36,642 nt of DNA from K23-9 sp964460665 (GTDB lineage: Bacteria; Planctomycetota; Planctomycetia; Pirellulales; Pirellulaceae): positions 1 to 36,642 of the forward strand of contig CAYWSL010000029.1 in NCBI GenBank assembly GCA_964460665.1. The letters are read 5' to 3'. The position numbers were made by a program, and so were the translations under genes. This document shows positions 31,971 to 36,642 of the stretch, one piece after another (the first letter of the stretch is position 1; every line of letters begins with the position of its first letter). The notes below the pieces were generated by a model. That model worked only from the letters and a program-made list of their open reading frames with translations. It was not told where the DNA came from and ran no database searches.

Positions 31971-33170
31971 ATGGCCAACAGCTACATTTTTTCATCAGAG
32001 TCCGTGACCGAAGGACACCCGGACAAAACTTGCGACACGATTTCGGATGCTGTCTTGGACGCCTGCCTGGCGCAAGACCCAGCATCACGTGTCGCTTGTG
32101 AAACGATGGTAAAAGACAACGCCGTCGTTTTGGGTGGCGAGATCACCACCAACGCTGAATTCGACTACCGCGAAGTCGTCAAGAAAGCGTTGGTCGAAAT
32201 CAACTACGACTCGAAGTACGCCGAAGGCACCGACTACACCTACGATTGCAAGTTCGACGCACAGAACTTCTTCTTCTGCAACTTCCTAGGCCAGCAGTCA
32301 CCCGACATCGCTCAAGGTGTTGACGCCGCCGCTGCGGCTGACAAAGAAACAGCAGAACAAGGCGCCGGCGACCAAGGCATCATGTTCGGTTATGCGTGTG
32401 ACGATACGCCTGAACTGATGCCAGCTGCGGTCGCTTACTCGCATCGCCTGGGCGAAGCGATCACGCAGCTTCGCAAAGACCGCACGCACACTTGGTTGCG
32501 TCCGGACTCGAAAACGCAAGTATCGGTCGAGTACATCGACGGCAAAGCAACACGCGTCACGGCGGTTGTGGTTTCGACCATGCACGCTGCCGAGATCTCC
32601 ACATCGGAGATTCGCGAACTACTAAAGAAAGACTTGATCGAAAAAGTCCTTCCCTCTGATATGCTGACTGAAGACACCGCTTATCACATCAACCCAACCG
32701 GCCTGTTCATCGTCGGTGGTCCAGAAGGTGACTGTGGTTTGACGGGTCGCAAGATCATCGTTGACACGTACGGCGGCATGGGCCGCCACGGTGGTGGTGC
32801 TTTCTCGGGCAAGGACCCATCGAAAGTTGACCGCTCGGCTGCCTACATGTGCCGCTGGGTCGCCAAGAACATCGTGGCCGCTGGATTGGCAACGAAGTGC
32901 GAACTACAAACCGCTTACGCGATCGGATTCCCCGATCCAGTTTCGCTGACGGTCGACACCTTCGGCACCAACAAGGTTGACGAAGCAAAGATCGAAGCCG
33001 CAGTTGCCGAAGTGTTCTCGTTCAAGCCAGCTGACATCATCAGCCAACTGAATTTGCTGCGTCCGATCTACGGAAAGAGCACCAACTACGGTCACTTCGG
33101 TCGCGAAATCCCAGAACTAACTTGGGAAGCAACCGACAAGGTCGACGCTCTGAAATCGGCTATCGGTTAA
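31971..33170 (+). CDS. metK: S-adenosylmethionine synthase
   Basis: The protein has 399 residues, close to the family norm of about 380-400. It makes S-adenosylmethionine from methionine and ATP in the cytosol, the main methyl donor of the cell. Signatures are complete: VTEGHPDK (12-19, with H16), the GAGDQGIMFGYA loop (131-142), and GGGAFSGKDPSKVDRSAAY (from about 274), which carries the phosphate-binding Lys/Asp residues. A moderate insertion precedes GAGDQG (about 82-128). The start ATG at 31971 opens the family's usual N-terminus (SYIFSSESVTEGHPDK). A strong terminator follows, so the gene is probably monocistronic. Confidence 0.98.
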   Translation: MANSYIFSSESVTEGHPDKTCDTISDAVLDACLAQDPASRVACETMVKDNAVVLGGEITTNAEFDYREVVKKALVEINYDSKYAEGTDYTYDCKFDAQNFFFCNFLGQQSPDIAQGVDAAAAADKETAEQGAGDQGIMFGYACDDTPELMPAAVAYSHRLGEAITQLRKDRTHTWLRPDSKTQVSVEYIDGKATRVTAVVVSTMHAAEISTSEIRELLKKDLIEKVLPSDMLTEDTAYHINPTGLFIVGGPEGDCGLTGRKIIVDTYGGMGRHGGGAFSGKDPSKVDRSAAYMCRWVAKNIVAAGLATKCELQTAYAIGFPDPVSLTVDTFGTNKVDEAKIEAAVAEVFSFKPADIISQLNLLRPIYGKSTNYGHFGREIPELTWEATDKVDALKSAIG

Positions 33171-33203
33171 TCCGATGTCCTTTCGTTAGCTGGACAGAAC
33201 AAC

Positions 33204-33240
33204 AAAAGCCGCACGCGAATACGCGTGCGGCTTTTCTTTG
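33204..33240 (+). terminator. intrinsic terminator after metK
   Basis: A perfect 14-bp stem (AAAAGCCGCACGCG with its exact complement) encloses the loop AATA at 33204-33235 and runs into TTTTCTTT. It starts 34 bases after the metK stop. The A/T-flanked stem could also work for the opposite strand. Confidence 0.9.
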
Positions 33241-33721
33241 ATAGATCGCAGCACCCACCTGGCTGCTCAGCGAGATGCAAGAGATTCGATTGACGTACTT
33301 CTTTCTGCCGATCTATCTGCAAGTACAGTCAACTCCAGGCGCTGACGAGGTGATCATCCTTCAGCGAACGATTATCGGCACCTATGAGTTTTTGCGATTA
33401 CCTGTTGTAACCGTACACAGGAACCACTACAGGCGCTTTGTTTGGGGATGTCCCGTTAGTTGTTAAAACTCGATGACGGTCTCGCTTGAGTACAAGGTAT
33501 CTTGTTTCGTTCTTGCGGCAAGCGAGCCCGAAGAAAATAGCTCGCGTTAAGCCGCTAAACAGACGAGCAGTTGCCCATGTCAAAGGAATCGCTGCTGAGA
33601 GCGACCTGCTGTCTGACGCAGCAAAATCGGAAAAGTCGTACTCAAGGGCGGGTCATGGAAAAAGCCACCAGTATGCCACTAGGCTAGACCAGTGGAAACA
33701 TCGCTCGGCTGGGTGCGCTGC

Positions 33722-33727
33722 TATAAT
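33722..33727 (+). promoter_or_regulatory. -10 element candidate (TATAAT) for the LRR-like gene
   Basis: A perfect TATAAT sits about 35 bases before the TTG start of the next gene, giving a predicted leader of roughly 28 bases. No good -35 hexamer is seen 16-18 bases upstream. Confidence 0.4.
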
Positions 33728-33761
33728 CCCGAGTGTGAAACAATGAATCGAAGGGCAGGTA

Positions 33762-36392
33762 TTGAGCGAACCCACCAAAAAATGCTGGTATTCAATTCCG
33801 AAGTATCGTGCGATTGACGTGGCACCAATCGCAGGGATTTGCTTCCTGTTCTTTTTTGCTTACCCGCTTGCGTTTGCCATATTGCATCTTTGGTTGTGGC
33901 TTCGACATCCCAGCGGAAAAGGGAGATACTTTGTCGCCGCTTTAGCCTTCGTTGTTGCCATCCTGGTTACAGTGGGCGTTCTTTGCACTAGTCTCGTGTT
34001 GGAAGCCGTCACCCACGGAGGCTCGCAAGCAGCTTTAGATATTTCGCGTTTTTCATTCTTAACGCACTTCTTTGGCGCTGCCGCCTCCGCTGGTATTGTT
34101 CCCATCTTGTGCCGATTGTTTACGAGGAGCAAACTGCAGTTTCGCGACGAAACCGATCGGGATTCGCGAGCCTCATCCCGAGGCAGTATCGCCGACATTC
34201 TGTTTCTTTCTTTTTTCTGCGCTGTAACCCTTGTCGCATTTCGCGCGGAAACTGGCGTATGGCGTTTTTTTGATGGTTTGTTTGAGAGCCATACAATCAT
34301 CGTTGCGTTTGGAGCATCCGTAGCCGCGATCGCGTCAATGCGACTGTTAGCGAACGCTTCAAGGGGAAGCATCGCGCGTTCTGTGATCTCAGCATTCGTG
34401 GTGTGTTTGTTCATTGGCATCGCCTCGATTGAAGGATCGAACTATCACACTTGGGCGTGGAACACCAACGGTGGCGTCTACGAAATTGATTGGGAGTCCC
34501 AATTCCGCTGGTCCACAACTCTGATTCGCACGTGCTTTTTTGCATCGTCGTTTCCAATTTTCGCGCTCATGATGAAAGGCTGTGGCGTCACTCTCGCCAC
34601 AAAGAAAGCTGATTCTCGACGCTCACGTGCGGTGGAGAGCGTTGGCAATTACGCTCTCGGCTTTTTCGCGTTCGTCTTTGTTTCTGCTGTGGTCGGTTTC
34701 ATTTGTTTTGCTCCCAGTAGCAACATGGCGGGCATTCCGATGACCTATAAGATTCCTGCCAACGGTGGGAGTCGGTTTTTGGGTGGACCATTGGCGGTGA
34801 ATATCATTGTGTGGTTGCTGGTGACATTGGCCATCTATACGCCAGCCGCAATGTTGTCTCGGCTGCCAACACGAAGTGTGATCATCGCGAGAATCGTCGT
34901 TGGGGCAGCATTTTTGGGCACGCTGTATTACGCTCTCTATTTCGCACCGAATCGAATCGCACAGCTCAGTTCAGAACGTGCCGTCTTTCTTTACCGTTCC
35001 GAAAACTACGATAGTGGCATCGCACACGTTTGTTCCAAGATCGAAGCGTATTTCCTTCCGCGTTCGAAACAAGTGTGTCGCAATCCAGTCGATGGCGCGC
35101 AAATCGACTATGCGGATCCGGAATGCCTTGCGCAAGTTCTTCGCTTGCCGCGATTGGAGTCGCTTTATTTGGATGGATGCAAGCTATCGACGTCGATGGT
35201 CGAGCCGTTGCGCGATTCAGAGTATTTGACGACACTCTCGATCAAAGACAGTACGTTGTCAGACGGAGTCGCGAAGATCTTTGCGGACCTTCCCAACCTG
35301 AAAAGCGTATGGTGTGACGTTGAAGCGATTCAATTTATCGGTCGTCACCGCATCGCCAGTCAGCATCTTCCCACTGGGAGGTTCGAGCTTTGGCTCGAGA
35401 TCGACGCTGGCGGAACGATTCAGTTTCCTCCAAATCTGGATATCGGAAATGCATATTTATCGCGACGGAAAAGCTCCGCTACTGAGCTGGTAATTCAAAA
35501 CTCGGAAGCCATGATCTCACTGAAACTTGAATTACACAACTCTTCGATCAAGACTTGCTTTCGTAACATGCCCTCGCTGAAGCGGCTGGAATTTCGGGGC
35601 TGGAGAAAGATCGATGTCAAAATTCAGAACTTGCCATCGCTCATTGAGATTCAAGACGGGACAAATGTTGCAAACCGCGAGAAATATCAACAAGAAAAAT
35701 ACGGATCGTCGTGCGTTGCTGGATTAGCCATTCAAGACGCGCCAAAACTGAAAAGTATTCTTCTTGACATTGCAGAATGCCAAACATTTCGATTGCCGGC
35801 GCATGATACTAACACGCTTCCATATGAACTGACGCTGGATGGCAGGACCACAGGCACAAGCGGCGCAGTAGGACGAAAGTCCGGAAGTTCGCTAGCCCAG
35901 CTGTTGAACGGAATTGAGAGTGGAGCCCGCGTCAACAAATTGACTATTTACGGCGCTGAAATCGATAGCGAAGTGATCGCCGAGTTGTCGCGTTTGCAGG
36001 TTTCAAGCCTTTATGCACGCGATTGCAAATGTGCCGGCGACATGTTTAAGCGAGTAAAGGCATCCATTTCGCTTAAGAGCATAGCATTAGATACTTTCCG
36101 ACCCAATGATCAGCAGTTTGAAGAGTTCATTAGCGCCGTGCCGAAAATAAAACGTGTTGGCTTGGATGGCTCACTGCTCACCAAGATCCCCGAGTCGTTT
36201 GCGCCGAAGAATGGGATCGTAGTGCTATACAACGCGAACCAGCTGCAGTCGCTTCTCGACAAACTGATCGCGAACACACACGTCGAACGACCACCAATAC
36301 CGTGGCCAATCGTAGATTTTGACGGGACGGATTTTGACGGGGACGGGGGTCTTAAAGCCGACGGGCGTGAACGAGACGAACGAAGAGAATGA
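33762..36392 (+). CDS. large polytopic membrane protein with LRR-like C-terminal half, unknown function
   Basis: The protein has 876 residues and a TTG start at 33762, with AAGGG about 8 bases upstream. The N-terminal ~395 residues hold about ten hydrophobic segments (near 21-48, 56-82, 98-120, 143-162, 178-196, 207-224, 251-272, 294-317, 343-366, 372-394). Residues 455-800 contain irregular leucine-rich-repeat-like units (LPRLESLYLDGCKLSTSMVEPL, then YLTTLSIKDSTLS, LPNLKSVWCD, MPSLKRLEFRGW and ISLKSIALDTF). The tail is acidic, with DFDGTDFDGDGG (852-863), resembling calcium-binding Asp repeats. Base composition looks more AT-rich than the neighbouring housekeeping genes, which may hint at transfer. 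No enzymatic motif is visible. The LRR part could bind proteins on one side of the membrane. Confidence 0.8.
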   Translation: MSEPTKKCWYSIPKYRAIDVAPIAGICFLFFFAYPLAFAILHLWLWLRHPSGKGRYFVAALAFVVAILVTVGVLCTSLVLEAVTHGGSQAALDISRFSFLTHFFGAAASAGIVPILCRLFTRSKLQFRDETDRDSRASSRGSIADILFLSFFCAVTLVAFRAETGVWRFFDGLFESHTIIVAFGASVAAIASMRLLANASRGSIARSVISAFVVCLFIGIASIEGSNYHTWAWNTNGGVYEIDWESQFRWSTTLIRTCFFASSFPIFALMMKGCGVTLATKKADSRRSRAVESVGNYALGFFAFVFVSAVVGFICFAPSSNMAGIPMTYKIPANGGSRFLGGPLAVNIIVWLLVTLAIYTPAAMLSRLPTRSVIIARIVVGAAFLGTLYYALYFAPNRIAQLSSERAVFLYRSENYDSGIAHVCSKIEAYFLPRSKQVCRNPVDGAQIDYADPECLAQVLRLPRLESLYLDGCKLSTSMVEPLRDSEYLTTLSIKDSTLSDGVAKIFADLPNLKSVWCDVEAIQFIGRHRIASQHLPTGRFELWLEIDAGGTIQFPPNLDIGNAYLSRRKSSATELVIQNSEAMISLKLELHNSSIKTCFRNMPSLKRLEFRGWRKIDVKIQNLPSLIEIQDGTNVANREKYQQEKYGSSCVAGLAIQDAPKLKSILLDIAECQTFRLPAHDTNTLPYELTLDGRTTGTSGAVGRKSGSSLAQLLNGIESGARVNKLTIYGAEIDSEVIAELSRLQVSSLYARDCKCAGDMFKRVKASISLKSIALDTFRPNDQQFEEFISAVPKIKRVGLDGSLLTKIPESFAPKNGIVVLYNANQLQSLLDKLIANTHVERPPIPWPIVDFDGTDFDGDGGLKADGRERDERRE

Positions 36393-36508
36393 CTGACCAC
36401 AACGAAAAAAACGGTGCTTGTTCTTGACAAGTTTTAGGACCGTCGCCGACACCTTTTCTCCTTCCACATTGAAAACGAGCTATTGCGATAATATGGATGA
36501 GGCGAAAA

Positions 36509-36642
36509 TCATTGAACTTTTGCGAGATGGGAATGAGCCATCGTTTCAACAGATGTAAGGTGCAATTCGGCATTGCCATGCCTGGGTATCTGCTCCAGGC
36601 TCAGTTCTTGAATTGGAGCCAGTAGGTCTTTGAGTTCCGCAA
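36509..36642 (-). CDS. C-terminal end of an unidentified minus-strand protein (partial)
   Basis: One minus-strand frame is open from the right edge to TGA (complement of 36509-36511) and would encode 43 residues (starting AELKDLLAPIQELSLEQ). The composition is plausible for a helical protein end. A competing plus-strand frame of 21 codons (36493-36558, MDEAKIIELLRDGNEPSFQQ) covers part of the same bases. Neither can be assigned a family; sequence beyond the window would decide. Confidence 0.35.
   Translation of the reverse strand, partial: AELKDLLAPIQELSLEQIPRHGNAELHLTSVETMAHSHLAKVQ

Larger units (their letters stand above)
33171..33761. other. gene-poor stretch between metK and the LRR-like membrane gene
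   Basis: Almost 600 bases hold no convincing gene. They contain the metK terminator (33204-33240) and, at the far end, a perfect TATAAT (33722-33727). Two short frames (33275-33466 and 33486-33746) lack good starts and protein-like composition. A 9-base inverted repeat CTTGAGTAC/GTACTCAAG (33485 and 33638) is near chance expectation for this length. The stretch could be decayed coding sequence. Confidence 0.5.

Noticed and set aside
33485..33646. 9-base inverted repeat CTTGAGTAC/GTACTCAAG as IS ends
   Set aside because: One such match is near chance expectation in 500 bases, and there is no transposase or target duplication.
33486..33746. 86-codon plus-strand frame before the LRR-like gene
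   Set aside because: TTG start without ribosome-binding site and low-quality composition; it ends 15 bases before the next start and shows no domain.

Overview
The window looks like a chromosomal segment of a planctomycete, most likely a Pirellulaceae (Rhodopirellula-like) bacterium. The main evidence is a DUF1501 gene coupled to a PSCyt1/DUF1549/DUF1553 cytochrome-like gene, two ECF sigma-factor/Ser-Thr-kinase pairs of planctomycete type, an NPYxSP N-terminal motif in a membrane protein, frequent TTG/GTG starts and moderate GC. This assignment is inference from gene content. No 16S, tRNA, phage, IS element or CRISPR array was seen.

Layout. 1-6.0 kb: the tail of an unknown gene, radC with an N-terminal winged-helix-like extension, a secreted Gly/Tyr-rich protein, ppnP, a PHP-family histidinol phosphatase, a PfkB sugar kinase, a membrane protein with an internally duplicated YcxB-like architecture, and a small beta-rich unknown. 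6.0-9.8 kb (minus strand): pyrC, then an ECF sigma factor whose stop overlaps the start of a membrane Ser/Thr kinase. 10-14.5 kb (minus): the DUF1549/DUF1553 protein with an inserted LamG-like domain, overlapping a Tat-exported DUF1501 protein. 14.5-19.6 kb: a tail-anchored protein with two L7/L12-C-terminal-like repeats, a TPR protein, a GT4 glycosyltransferase, an HSL-type alpha/beta hydrolase and a thioredoxin-fold lipoprotein.

19.8-27.0 kb (plus) is a signalling island. It holds a second ECF sigma factor, a Ser/Thr kinase whose predicted extracytoplasmic half is a TAXI-type solute-binding domain, a sensor histidine kinase, and an overlapping receiver-GGDEF-EAL protein. This is the most interesting part of the window. 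It places ligand sensing, Ser/Thr phosphorylation, alternative sigma control, phosphorelay and cyclic-di-GMP turnover side by side. Both sigma factors carry Ser where the sigma region 2.2 DAED motif usually has Glu, and both sit beside a Ser/Thr kinase. That fits sigma activation by phosphorylation.

27-36.6 kb: a long U32-family protein (RlhA-like), a two-gene secreted/VWA unit, metK followed by a strong intrinsic terminator, a gene-poor stretch of about 0.6 kb, a large polytopic membrane protein with an LRR-like C-terminal half, and possibly the C-terminus of a minus-strand gene at the right edge.
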